Origin: Stagonosporopsis chrysanthemi
Taxonomy: Eukaryota; Ascomycota; Dothideomycetes; Pleosporales; Didymellaceae
Direction of reading: 5' to 3'
NCBI GenBank assembly: GCA_022560025.1
Contig: JAFISE010000140.1
Coordinates: 1-64,000, forward strand
Length of the DNA stretch: 64,000 nucleotides
The notes below the pieces were generated by a model, which had not been told where the DNA came from, made no database searches, and worked only from the letters and a program-made list of their open reading frames with translations. How positions within the stretch are numbered: the first letter of the stretch is position 1; each line of letters begins with the position of its first letter. Made by a program: the position numbers and the translations under genes. Below, one piece after another: positions 54,861 through 64,000 of this stretch.

Positions 54861-56741
54861 ATGGCCATACCGGCGCTCGCAAGCGCGCCCGTCCTCTCAA
54901 CGCCCGACACGCACATATTCGAGGCCCCCACGCCAGCCGTCGCCACATCCCCCCGCCTGTCGGACGAGCAGGTCGCGCTCACGTACGAGATCGAGCGCAC
55001 GGTGCGCGAGATTCGCCTCGGCCGCTGGAATAGGATCGCGCTGCAGTTCCCGGACCATATGCTTGGGGATGCGCCGCGCGTGTATGAGCAGCTGGGCCGC
55101 GGGCTGGCGATGGCGAGGGCGCAGCAGAGCGGGCGGGCGGGTGCGGGTGCGGGTGCGGGTGTGGGTGTGGGTGTGGGTGTGGGTGTGGGTGTGGGCGTGG
55201 GGGAGCAGCGAGGCGCTCCGGTCGAGGCGCTGGCGGAGCAGCTGGAGACGAACATGCAGCTGGAGACGGCGGGCGGCGACGGCGACGACACCGACCCCGA
55301 CGACACCGACCCCGACGACACGACGCACGGCCAGGAGCGGCTGTTCATCCTCGGCGACACGTCCTACGGCGCCTGCTGCGTCGACGAAGTGGCCGCCGAG
55401 CACGTCGACGCCGACTGCGTCGTGCACTACGGCCGCTCGTGTCTGTCGCCGCCCTCGCGCCTGCCCGTCATCTACGTCTTCACCGCGCGCCCCCTCGACC
55501 TCGACCAGGCCGTCGCGACCTTCGAGGCCACGTACCCCGACCACGCCGCCAAGGTCGTCCTCATGGCCGACGTCCCCTACGCCCACCACATCCCCGCCCT
55601 CCACACGCGCCTGCAGGCCGCCGGCTACACCGCCCTCTTCGCCACCGACGTCCTCCACAACCCCTCCTCGCTGCTCCCCAACCGCACCACCCCGCCCGGC
55701 ACCGCCGACGCCCCCGCCGCCCTGCAGCAGTGGTCGCTCTTCCACGTCTCCGCCCCGCCCGACGCCCTGCTGCTGACCCTCTCGTCCCGCGTCGCCGAAA
55801 CCCACATCTACCCAACCCACCCCTCGCCCTCGCCGCCCGCCGTCGAGACGGCAAACACCCGCATGGCCCTCCGCCGCCGCTACGCCCTCTGCACCTCCCT
55901 CTCCACCGCCCCCGTCTTCGGCATCCTCATCAACACCCTCTCCGTCAAGCACTACATGGCCATGCTCGCGCACGTGCAGCGCGCCATCGCCGCCGCGGGG
56001 AAAAAGAGCTACACCTTTGTCGTGGGCAAGGTGAACGCGGCCAAAGTGGCAAACTTCAGCGAGGTCGGAGGGTGGGTCGTGATTGGCTGCTGGGAGAGCA
56101 GTTTGATCGAGAGCAAGGAGTTCTGGCGACCCATCATCACGCCGTTTGAGCTGGAGATTGCGCTGATGGCCGATGGCGAGCGCGTGTGGACGGGCGAGTG
56201 GCGGGGCGACTTCAGGTCCATCCTGGACGATGCGGCGGGGCGGGGGGAGGATGAGTGTAGCAATGGCGAGGACGAGGGCGCCCATGTCCGCCGCAAGAGT
56301 GCAGATGCGGAGCTGCCAGACTCGGCGCACGAGGAACTTCAGGACGACGACGACGACTCGGCGCCCCCCGAATTCGACCTCCGCACCGGCCGCTACGTCT
56401 CCCACTCCCGCCCCATGGCCTCCTTCACTCCCTCCTCTTCTGCAGCACCCAACCTCCCCTCTTCCTCCTCCTCCTCCTCCTCTTCTTCTCCCTCCGCGAC
56501 AGCACCACCAGCGCACACCTCCACCGCGCTGGCAAAACGCGCAACCGGCGCCCTCGCCTCAGTCAACGGCGTCGTCTCGCCCGGCGCAGAGTTTTTGCGC
56601 TCTCAGAGGACCTGGGTCGGGTTGGGGAGTGATTATCATGATGATGGCGAGGGGGAGGGGGAAACGCGGGCGGCCAGGATGGAGGAGGGGAGGCGGGGGA
56701 TCGCGAGGGGGTATCGGGTTGGGGAGGGGGGAGCGCATTAG
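54861..56741 (+). CDS. DPH2: Diphthamide biosynthesis protein 2 with a repeat-encoded Gly-Val insert
   Basis: A single-exon gene of 626 aa from the ATG at 54861; the frame is open upstream but reads through repeats. The DPH1/DPH2 core is clear: IALQFPDHMLGDAPRVYEQL, FILGDTSYGACCVDEVAAEH, DCVVHYGRSCLSP, VIYVF, and later VGKVNAAKVANFSEVGGWVV with GCWESSL. Dph2 partners Dph1 to transfer the aminocarboxypropyl group of SAM to the diphthamide histidine of eEF2, using a [4Fe-4S] cluster. The Cys residues CCVDE and GCWE match expected positions. A G-A then G-V repeat (encoded near 55141-55200) lies in the N-terminal half and lengthens a loop; a further acidic linker and Ser/Pro-rich tail are present. 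The gene faces the TAPT1-like gene, 192 bp apart. Confidence 0.92.
   Translation: MAIPALASAPVLSTPDTHIFEAPTPAVATSPRLSDEQVALTYEIERTVREIRLGRWNRIALQFPDHMLGDAPRVYEQLGRGLAMARAQQSGRAGAGAGAGVGVGVGVGVGVGVGEQRGAPVEALAEQLETNMQLETAGGDGDDTDPDDTDPDDTTHGQERLFILGDTSYGACCVDEVAAEHVDADCVVHYGRSCLSPPSRLPVIYVFTARPLDLDQAVATFEATYPDHAAKVVLMADVPYAHHIPALHTRLQAAGYTALFATDVLHNPSSLLPNRTTPPGTADAPAALQQWSLFHVSAPPDALLLTLSSRVAETHIYPTHPSPSPPAVETANTRMALRRRYALCTSLSTAPVFGILINTLSVKHYMAMLAHVQRAIAAAGKKSYTFVVGKVNAAKVANFSEVGGWVVIGCWESSLIESKEFWRPIITPFELEIALMADGERVWTGEWRGDFRSILDDAAGRGEDECSNGEDEGAHVRRKSADAELPDSAHEELQDDDDDSAPPEFDLRTGRYVSHSRPMASFTPSSSAAPNLPSSSSSSSSSSPSATAPPAHTSTALAKRATGALASVNGVVSPGAEFLRSQRTWVGLGSDYHDDGEGEGETRAARMEEGRRGIARGYRVGEGGAH
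55141..55200 (+). repeat. Hexanucleotide minisatellite inside DPH2 coding sequence
   Basis: Tandem GTGCGG/GTGTGG-type hexamers, read in frame, encode a Gly-Ala then Gly-Val run. Being a multiple of three, copy changes would keep the frame, so length polymorphism between strains is expected. Confidence 0.85.
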
Positions 56742-56877
56742 TGATAGCATGACCATGTTCAGCATAGGTGGAAGTAGAAGTAGTGGCGGAGACTGGAGCA
56801 GTGGGGTGGGAACTGAAGTGTTGGAATGTCGAGAGATACATACCCAGTTCGTTACTCTACCAACTAAACAAACAAAT

Positions 56878-56905
56878 ACACACACACACACACACACACA
56901 CACAC
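56878..56905. repeat. (AC)n microsatellite between DPH2 and TAPT1-like genes
   Basis: About 14 copies of AC in the convergent intergenic region between two stop codons. No other element is seen. Confidence 0.9.
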
Positions 56906-56933
56906 CACCACCACATCTCCCGCCATCCCCCCT

Positions 56934-59813
56934 TCACCAAATCCTCTTCGCAACCATCGCATACCGACTCACTCCGCCAAAACTCGCCCCCCGCTCCCTC
57001 TCCCCCTCCTCCCTGCGCCTCGCCTTCTCCTCCCTCTCCCTCACCGCCCGCAACCCCGCCTCATCCCCCTCATACACACAGCGCCTCTTCTCCTCATCGA
57101 CATCAACCACGCCCCACCCGCCGACGCGCTTCCCGCCCGTCTCTACGCTGGCGAGTTCGCGCTCGCGCATCCCCTGCATGCGGCGCCGCGACACGGTGAG
57201 CAGGAACATGCCGAGGAGGAGCTTGGCGGCGAGGAGCACGAGGTACAAGGTAAGGAAGACGAGGAGCGCGGTGCTGGCTGCGATGAGGTCGTCGAGGGAG
57301 AAGGTGGGGAGGGAGAAGGGGAGGGAGGGGGGCCAGGAGGATAGTGATGATGAGGAGGAGGAGGAAGGGGTGGATGGGCGTGCGCCAAAGGCCGAGCGGC
57401 CCAGGGCGCGGCGGATGACGGCGTCGATGTGGGCGAGGGCTGCGGTGGAGGCGGGTGTTGCGGCTGCGGGGGACGCGGCGGCGGAGAGCGAGGTGCTGCC
57501 GAATGCGGCGGGCAGCGGGGCCGGCATGTAGGTCGCGACGAACATGTGGTATGTCTGCACGGCGGCGCGGATGAAGAGGCAGCTGAGCGGGATGACGGGC
57601 AGGCCGAGGCGGCGGGTGAGATTGGGGTCGCTAAAGGCAGCGGCGTAGTAGTCCTTTGCGAGGACGTCGAAGAACCTGCCGTACACGGTGGGCTTGGTCT
57701 GGTTGAATTTGGTAATGTACGCGTGCTTGAGCCAGTCGACGGCCATTTCGGAGCCGAGGACCAAGAGAAACGGGTTCAGCACCTGCGCGATGTACTGGGG
57801 GAAGATGGTAAAGGACATGGGGAGGATGCTGGAGGCGGCAAAGGCCGAGGACGACGTGGGCGAGGACGCGTTGCTGGAGCTGGAGCTGGAGCTGGAGCTG
57901 GAGCTGAACATGGCGGTCCAGGACGTGGCGCTGCTCTGGATGCTCAGCCCCCCGACCTCGACCATGTTGCGCATGGCGATGATGAGCAGCATGAGCCAGA
58001 GCTGGAAGCGCTCAACAACGTCGGCACACGTGATCTGGAAGAGGGATTCTTTTTCAAACTTTTTGAACACAGTGCCCTTGATCTCGACAAACTGGTTGGA
58101 CATGAGCAGCGTGAGCAGCGCGTTGGAGTACGAGTTGACGGCGACGTTGAGCGTGACGACCTGGTAGAAGAGCGCCGTGGCGTGGACGACGGTGTAGACG
58201 AGGGCGAGCAGGAACATCCAGAACGGGCGGATGACCTTGCTGCGGCCGTCGGGGTTGCGGTCGAGCGTCTCGCGCGAGAACAGGCATTCGAGGATATCCT
58301 GGCCGAGCGCCGACAGCAGGCGGTCGCAGACCTCGAGCAGGTTGTAGATGACGTACAGCTTGATGGCTGACTGCCCGCGGATGCCGTGGTACATGCGGCT
58401 GGCGTCGAAGCGCATCAGCACGAAGCAGCTGGAGATGACCAGCAGGCCTTTGAGGATGTCCGCCTTGTGGTTGGGAAGGAGCAGAGAAGGCGTCGACTTG
58501 GTCCGTCGGTGGCGGAAGCGAGAGTTGCGGCTGCGCTTGGGCTTCATGTCCTTGACATCGGGAAACGTGAAGGTCGTCGACATGTCGCCGTTCTGCCGAG
58601 CAGCGGCGGCGGCGTTTACCGACTGCGAGACATTGCCTGATGGTCGTCGTGACAGCGAGGGGGGGACCTCGTCTGCTGGCGTCGCGGCTGGCGTCGGCGT
58701 GTCTGTGTTTCTGCGGCGCTGCCACACGCGCGGCAGGCCGCTGTAGATGAAGGCAGAGAGGTCGCGGAACTCCTTGACAATGACGGAGCCCCACCACTTG
58801 GTCAGCACGCCGACAGCAAGCAGGAAGCGCAGGGGCAGGATGGTCATGACGTGCATCCAGGCATCGAGACAGGCCAGGGCGCCGAACGCCAAGACGCCCT
58901 CCAGCTGGTAGGGGATCTGCAGGAAGTTGAGCAGGCGCTCGTACTTGATGGCCGAAGACTCGTAGGGGAAGTCGTCGTTGGAGGGGCGGTATATGTACAG
59001 AGGTGATGGCCGGCCGGCCGACAGCTCCAGTGACAGAAAGGTCGGCATGGACATGGGCGGGAGCGGCAACGCCGGCGCCGTGTCCAGCAACGGCGACGGC
59101 GCCAGCCTCTCCTGCCTGCGGTCGTCTTTGCGGTCGTCCCTCGTGTCGCGGTCGTGGGCCTGCGTCGTCTGGGCGCGCGAGCGGGTGCTCGAGTCGATGC
59201 GGCGGGCGACGGGCGTGGTGGCGGAGCGCGAGTTCAGGCCGGGGCGGCCATGCCTCGGGTCGGCGGCAGGCGTCTTCAGCACGACAGTCTCCTTCTCCGG
59301 CCGTCGCTTCTCGCCGCTCGTCGAGCGCATGTGCTGCAGCTGGACGGGCCGCTCCAGCACGGCGCCCAGCACGGCGCCCAGCACGCCGTGGCCGTCGCCC
59401 GCCTCGTCCCCGGCCGGCGTCTCGCCCTCCAGCGCGTCCTCGGGCATGGGCGTGGCGGCGCGGACGGGGAGGCTCGCGGGCTCGCTGGCGAGCTCCTGCA
59501 TCTGGCGCGGGCTGAGCTTGAGCATCTTGTCGTGCTCCGACACGCTGCTCTTCCTGCGCCCGTCGCCGGGCCGCTTGATGGGGCGGGCCTTCTCGCTCGC
59601 ATCCGACAGCACCGCCTCCTCGTGCACGCTCGTCCGCCTGCTGCTCGAGGCGCCGCTCAGGGCGGGACTGCGCAGGCTGGATGCATTCTGCGCGTGGGCA
59701 ATGTCCTGGCCGGTGGGTAATGCCAGATCGTCCGGTTCGGGCGTCGGCGAGGGCGTGGGCAGCTGCTCTGGCGTATGCACGTCACCGTTCGTCCGCAATT
59801 TCAGCCCATTCAT
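56934..59813 (-). CDS. EMP65: TAPT1/Emp65-family ER membrane protein
   Basis: A single-exon gene of 959 aa. Residues 1-290 are hydrophilic and disordered. The conserved TAPT1 (DUF747) core follows: SSAIKYERLLNFLQIPYQLEGV, a hydrophobic helix, LPLRFLLAVGVLTKWWG, then LLVISSCFVLMRFDASRMYHGIRGQSAIKLYVIYN, which includes the family's RMYH-IRGQSAIKLYV signature. Multiple membrane helices follow, with a C-terminal SRRRMQGMRERELASVETGG. Yeast Emp65 pairs with Slp1 in the ER and protects soluble proteins from degradation; animal TAPT1 is linked to cilia and Golgi. The poly-Ser run (about 14 Ser near residue 640) and a Ser-rich stretch (near 850) are low complexity and may vary between strains. It is tail to tail with DPH2. 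Confidence 0.87.
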   Translation of the reverse strand: MNGLKLRTNGDVHTPEQLPTPSPTPEPDDLALPTGQDIAHAQNASSLRSPALSGASSSRRTSVHEEAVLSDASEKARPIKRPGDGRRKSSVSEHDKMLKLSPRQMQELASEPASLPVRAATPMPEDALEGETPAGDEAGDGHGVLGAVLGAVLERPVQLQHMRSTSGEKRRPEKETVVLKTPAADPRHGRPGLNSRSATTPVARRIDSSTRSRAQTTQAHDRDTRDDRKDDRRQERLAPSPLLDTAPALPLPPMSMPTFLSLELSAGRPSPLYIYRPSNDDFPYESSAIKYERLLNFLQIPYQLEGVLAFGALACLDAWMHVMTILPLRFLLAVGVLTKWWGSVIVKEFRDLSAFIYSGLPRVWQRRRNTDTPTPAATPADEVPPSLSRRPSGNVSQSVNAAAAARQNGDMSTTFTFPDVKDMKPKRSRNSRFRHRRTKSTPSLLLPNHKADILKGLLVISSCFVLMRFDASRMYHGIRGQSAIKLYVIYNLLEVCDRLLSALGQDILECLFSRETLDRNPDGRSKVIRPFWMFLLALVYTVVHATALFYQVVTLNVAVNSYSNALLTLLMSNQFVEIKGTVFKKFEKESLFQITCADVVERFQLWLMLLIIAMRNMVEVGGLSIQSSATSWTAMFSSSSSSSSSSSNASSPTSSSAFAASSILPMSFTIFPQYIAQVLNPFLLVLGSEMAVDWLKHAYITKFNQTKPTVYGRFFDVLAKDYYAAAFSDPNLTRRLGLPVIPLSCLFIRAAVQTYHMFVATYMPAPLPAAFGSTSLSAAASPAAATPASTAALAHIDAVIRRALGRSAFGARPSTPSSSSSSSLSSWPPSLPFSLPTFSLDDLIAASTALLVFLTLYLVLLAAKLLLGMFLLTVSRRRMQGMRERELASVETGGKRVGGWGVVDVDEEKRRCVYEGDEAGLRAVREREEKARRREEGERERGASFGGVSRYAMVAKRIW

Positions 59814-60339
59814 AGCGGCCGGGGCTCAGGGTGGCAGCCGAGTGCATGTTGCGAGGTGCATGTCGAGAGCTGCAAGTGGATGTGCGTGTGGAGCGAGCTT
59901 GGGCGTTCGGCGATAACAAATCTCCGAATCCTTCCCCACACACCACGCAACGCACGACGGTGACGACGGTGACGCCGCCGACATGTCTGCTTGTCTTGAA
60001 GTCTGATGCGAGCAGTAGGTGGACGCGGAAAAATGTAGTTTATTTGGAGTGCGCCTGCTAGACCACTCAATGCTACTACAGGATAGAGTGACATGACGAA
60101 CAAGGCACAGCTGGGCAGACACAAGCCATGAAGAAGCACAGCGAATCGTTCGATGTGACCAACAAGGTGCCGCCCTGCAGTGCACCAAGCCGGCCCGTGG
60201 CTCTCACTGTCACTGATCGACAACATCCAGGCAGCAATCATCAGACTCCCACGAGTCATCCCTGCCACCTCCAGATCTGTATCAGTCCCTCGCCCTGAAA
60301 GACCTCACATTTGCAGACGGAGTGAACCTGCACTCACGA
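59814..60339. other. Upstream of TAPT1-like gene; no complete gene seen
   Basis: The 5' region of the minus-strand gene. A frame in the acidic ORF's register is open from about 60217 with no ATG, so an exon of a spliced plus-strand gene may begin here, for example after the AG at 60230. Confidence 0.4.
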
Positions 60340-60753
60340 TACGACGACTCAGAAAACAACACTTCAGAAAGTGACTCCTCAGAGGACGACGACTCAGAAA
60401 ACAACACTTCAGAAAGTGACTCCTCAGATGACGACGACTCAGAAAACAACACTTCAGAAAGTGACTCCTCAGAGGACGACGACTCGGACAACAGCTCAGC
60501 GGCCAACGCCTCGGACACCACATCAGAGGACGGCGACTCCATCGTAAATGGCCGGACTATCAACGACATCTGGGACGTGTTAACCGATCTCAGCTTCGAA
60601 CCTGCCCCAGACAACACCTCCGCCCTTTCCTACACACTCCCCAAAGACCATCAAGCGGGCTCAAGCAACGAGATCATCACCGACTGCGACGACTGGTCCA
60701 TCATCGACTCACCACAGCATGGAGCCGACGCAGACGGTATCTGTCTTGTTTGA
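60217..60753 (+). CDS. Acidic repeat protein, probable last exon of a spliced gene
   Basis: An open frame of 179 codons ends at TGA 60753. It contains three near-perfect 15-residue repeats (DDDSENNTSESDSSE type, 45 bp each, 60340-60474) and a diverged fourth, giving a very acidic Ser/Asp/Glu/Asn region. The part before reads SSLPPPDLYQSLALKDLTFA. The part after (NGRTINDIWDVLTDLSFEP) looks more folded, and the end (ITDCDDWSIIDSPQHGADADG) is again acidic. There is no ATG in frame before the repeats, so a first exon must lie upstream; a likely 3' splice AG is near 60230. No homologue is recognised. It may be a rapidly evolving orphan gene, or not expressed. Confidence 0.4.
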   Translation, partial: STTSRQQSSDSHESSLPPPDLYQSLALKDLTFADGVNLHSRYDDSENNTSESDSSEDDDSENNTSESDSSDDDDSENNTSESDSSEDDDSDNSSAANASDTTSEDGDSIVNGRTINDIWDVLTDLSFEPAPDNTSALSYTLPKDHQAGSSNEIITDCDDWSIIDSPQHGADADGICLV

Positions 60754-61267
60754 CGGGCTCACCACGCCATCAAGCCACGTACTTGATGCGGAGATGTGGA
60801 GTGGGCATCCGAGCAGCAAGAGGAAAAGAATACGTTTGGGATGTATAAGCAGCATCTGACGGCTATGGAGGATGTATCTGCGATGTGGAGAGCGAGAGCG
60901 AGAGAGAGATCCTTAAGTAGCGCGATTACGGGCCCTTGTAAGAGAAAGAGTCCTGAACCGACAAAGCCATGGGCAAAGGTCGACAAGCCCCACCCACATC
61001 TCGCGTGCAGCTACACATCTCACCCCCTCAACTCCTCATGAACGTCTCTCTTCCTCCACTATATCTGCCTCACATCCACCTCACCTCCACCTGACCTCCA
61101 CTCTACTTCTACCTTCACCCCCCCCCCCCTCTACTATTAACCTTACCTCCACCTCTCCTCTCCTTCTAAACCCAACTCAACACCACCGGACTGCCTGCAG
61201 CGCGTGCGCCCACCCCCCTGCCACCTCTAACTCACGCCCTGCATCGTATCCGCCCTTGAACCTCGAA

Positions 61268-61412
61268 CCTCGATCCTCAATCCCCAAACCTCGATCCTCA
61301 ATCCCCAAACCTCGATCCTCAATCCCCAAACCTCGATCCTCAATCCCCAAACCTCGATCCTCAATCCCCAAACCTCGATCCTCAATCCCCAAACCTCGAT
61401 CTTCAATACAAA
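61268..61412. repeat. 21-bp tandem repeat, six exact copies plus a diverged one
   Basis: The unit CCTCGATCCTCAATCCCCAAA runs from 61268 to 61393 in six copies, followed by a diverged seventh. Because 21 is divisible by three it creates a periodic frame on each strand, but no gene is supported. Confidence 0.92.
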
Positions 61413-62647
61413 CCTTGGCTATCTCCGTCCCGTCCCGTCTCGACTCGTCTCCCCCACCTGCGCAGCCTCGACCACCTCGACTCAGTCGTCGCGACGCGCA
61501 GTCGGTCGGTCCCCAGCACCACGGCGCCCTGGGGCCTACCTACATACACAACACAGTGCAGTACATACATACAGTTGACCCTACGTTGACCCCACGGCGA
61601 CCCTACGGCGACCCTACGGCAGCACCCGTGCACTACACCCTTTCGCGGCGCGATGGCTGCCCGTTTGGGACGAGCTGGGGAGCCGGAAGAAGGCAAGACA
61701 TGTTGGCGAATACCGGTACCGGTACTAGGGGAGAGAGTAGCGAGGACTAGGCTAGGGGCGCTAGGGATCAGGTAGGGAAATGCTGAATGTTAAAAGTTAA
61801 ATGTGGGATACGAGACACGCACGTGCTAGTTCACCATATAGTAATGCACGTTGCAGTAATACATACAGTAACTTGTGAATCCCAAGTCCCAAGCACCACA
61901 CCCCACCCTACCCCACGGTAACCTCCGACCCAGACAACGAACGAACGAACAAACGAACGGGGCGAGGGAAAGTACCGCCCGCCAAGCACCCCGGCCGGCG
62001 CGCCACCTAGCACCGCAACCACGTACAGTACAGTACAGTCTCTGGCCACGTCGGATCGCACAGCCCAGTCCCTTTACCCAGCTACCCAGAGGCGATATCC
62101 CACCATTCAGCGCGAGGAAGAGGGCCCGACTTGTTACATACAGGTCATTGGCACCCCACTGTAGAGGTAGGTGTACAGTACGAGCCGACGCGGCCAGCCC
62201 CCCCTGTACTCTGTTTGTTCATTTACTCGTTCGGCCGCTATTCGCCAGCACGCCAGCACGCAACGGGACGCTACAGAAGCAACGGACGCCAGCACGCAAC
62301 GCGAAGAAAGAAACAAGGAAGGTAAGCAAGGTAAGGAAGGTCACGCGAGACCTAGCTGGCCTGGCGCCTTTGTGCGTGGTGCGCGCATCCTTATCACGAC
62401 TGCGCGACTCGAAGGGGGGCGGGATAATGGCGGGATAATGGCGCTGTTGCGTGGTTGATATGGGGAGGAAAGTTTGACGGGTGTGGATCTTGGTGTAGAT
62501 CTTGGTGTATATCTCGGTGTAGATCTTGGTGTAGATTTTAGTGTTGGTGTAGATCTTGGTGTTGGTGTTGGTGTTGATGTTGGATGGACGGACGTGCGGG
62601 GAGGGAAGGTTGGGGGAGCGCGGGGTGCTGGATTGGGATAGTGAGGT

Positions 62648-62671
62648 GGGGGGGGGGGGGGGGGGGGGGGT

Positions 62672-62762
<91 letters not shown>
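62648..62762. repeat. 115-base G tract (one T at 62671), and a second G15 run
   Basis: G runs continuously except for a single T at 62671. A separate run of 15 G lies at 62802-62816. It is either a real extreme G tract or a sequencing artefact. If real, it can form G-quadruplexes. Confidence 0.9.
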
Positions 62763-62763
<1 letters not shown>

Positions 62764-63902
62764 TGTGGTATAGTGTCGTGTCGTGTCGTGTGTAACGGGA
62801 TGGGGGGGGGGGGGGGTTGCAAAACAGTACGTCGAAGTCAGGTGTGGACGTCGAAGCGACCAATGCATCGCCTTGGGCGTCTCACAGCGCGCCCTCGCAT
62901 CCCCACGACCCCAAGATCGCAAGTCTCGCATCAAAGAGAACGACAAAGGGCTGATGCTTCCGCACGCCCGATCCTCAGGACTCAGGACGGAGTGACCGCC
63001 GAGAATGGTAGCCTGGAGCACCATGGCCTTGCCTACACCTGGCCTCCCTCATCCCATCCCATCCCGATTATGCACACACCTATTTTCTTTGATAGTCCAT
63101 GTCCGTTGGCGAGGAAGACCAGATTAGGTCGAAATGGCAACGTGCAAAGGTCAGTCGAGGAGTCCACGCACGCACGCACGCGGTATCGACGAGCAGGAGG
63201 TTGAGACACCCACTGCCGACATCGACAAAACATGCAGCTCCTCGGCGTTGCTCCATTGCCGACGCTGTGCTGTGCTGTGCTGTGCTGTGCTGTCGAATTA
63301 TACCAAAGCCCATCCACAGTTCCGGGGTAAAAGAGGCTGTTCAACCGCCAACCGTGTCCTCGGTCCCGAACGATGCCATGCCATGCCATGCTGCAGCGGC
63401 GTCGGTGCGTGGTTGGGAGGGAGTGGTGATAGCTGTGTGGACGGCGCGGAGTGGTGTGTGGGTTGCTGGTGGGTATTGTGTTTGCAGCGCGCGGCGACGC
63501 CGGCTAGTGACCTCGCCATCCATGGACTTCATCCTCCATTGACCTCGCCATCCACTCAACTCGCCATCTATCCATCCATCCCCTGTCCGCGGGCTCCACA
63601 GCCATACCCTCTCTCTCTCTCTCTCCCTCTCCCTGCAGACGATCAAACACCCTCCTCCACACCCTCATGCACACCCACACCCACACCCACAGGCAGGGCA
63701 GGGCAGGGCAGGGCAGGACAATCAAGACAACAAACTAGAACAACATTGAACGACCAGGACATTAGACGAGCACAACAGTTTCAGCCGCAATCCCTCGGCT
63801 GCCGCGGTGCTGTATCTGAGACGCGCGGAGGGAGGGGGGGACGTGCTTTGAGAGGGTCTAGACCACGAGAGTGGGCTTGCTTTGGCGGACGTGTGGATGT
63901 GG

Positions 63903-64000
63903 GGATATGTGGATGGATATGTGGGTGGATATGTGGATGGATATGTGGGTGGATATGTGGGTGGATATGTGGGTGGATATGTGGGTGGATATGTGGGTGG
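63903..64000 (+). repeat. 12-bp minisatellite GGATATGTGGGT
   Basis: Tandem copies of a GGATATGTGGGT or GGATATGTGGAT unit fill the last 98 bases and probably continue beyond the window. Confidence 0.9.

Larger units (their letters stand above)
60754..64000. other. Repeat-rich terminal 3.2 kb, no gene supported
   Basis: Minisatellites, homopolymers and microsatellites dominate. No frame shows protein features. It contains 21-bp repeats (61268-61412), 12-bp GGTGTAGATCTT-type repeats (62483-62584), a G tract (62648-62762), a TGCTG run (63264-63293), CT and ACACCC runs (63607-63718), and 12-bp repeats at the end. No TTAGGG telomere repeat was seen. Confidence 0.6.

Noticed and set aside
54897..56516. 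A 539-codon minus-strand frame opposite DPH2
   Set aside because: It is Gly- and Arg-rich and antisense to DPH2, a shadow of high GC content.
61256..61750. A frame of PKPRSSI repeats
   Set aside because: The 21-bp unit produces the periodic frame on one strand and a matching one on the other; there is no sign of selection on protein.
62219..63204. Long poly-Pro and poly-Gly frames across the G tract
   Set aside because: They are produced by translating a homopolymer and have no other protein features.

Overview
This window is nuclear DNA of a filamentous ascomycete (Pezizomycotina), most likely a dothideomycete; the class is an inference from gene content and gene style. Short 45-100 bp GT-AG introns interrupt many genes, genes are close and mono-cistronic on both strands, and there is a fungal NRPS, a Zn2Cys6 factor, a copper-fist factor and a GPI-type phospholipase B. 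Exon coordinates were derived by hand from splice signals and reading frame; 18 protein genes are resolved, most into complete frames. Layout: (1) 0.4-8.4 kb holds housekeeping genes: a PLP aminotransferase, a divergent pair for mitochondrial proteins (EngB-type GTPase and Fmc1), V-ATPase subunit a, and a small cysteine-rich secreted protein. (2) 8.9-28.5 kb is a hydroxamate siderophore cluster: a SidD/NPS6-like NRPS, a GNAT acetyltransferase, a full-size ABCB-type exporter, a SidA-like flavoprotein, a SidF-like acyltransferase with a peroxisomal C-terminus, and a SidI-like acyl-CoA ligase. A FAD-Rieske oxidoreductase flanks it at 29.1-30.9 kb. (3) 31.3-43.9 kb is regulatory: an Rsc9/ARID2-like chromatin remodeller subunit, an unrecognised Ser/Pro-rich protein that may be Rec114-like, an Rgt1-like Zn2Cys6 factor and a copper-fist factor. 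(4) 46.8-54.5 kb carries metabolic genes: a DHA2-type MFS transporter, an acyl-CoA thioesterase, a histidine phosphatase and phospholipase B. (5) 54.8-59.8 kb carries DPH2 and a TAPT1/Emp65 membrane protein, tail to tail. (6) 59.8-64 kb is repeat-rich, with an acidic repeat ORF, mini- and microsatellites and a 115-base G tract. The siderophore genes form a pathway: ornithine hydroxylation, acylation with an activated acyl-CoA, NRPS assembly, and transport. Nine exact copies of ATCWGATAA, the site of the iron-repressing GATA factor (SreA/Sre1 type), lie in the cluster's intergenic regions, and I saw none elsewhere. Two features are unusual. The SidA-like protein has lost the second glycine of both dinucleotide motifs, the substrate-binding lysine and the ATGY motif, so it may be a pseudoenzyme or have a new substrate. 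The NRPS has two adjacent, nearly identical carrier domains and no second adenylation domain. SidH and a siderophore importer are not in the window.
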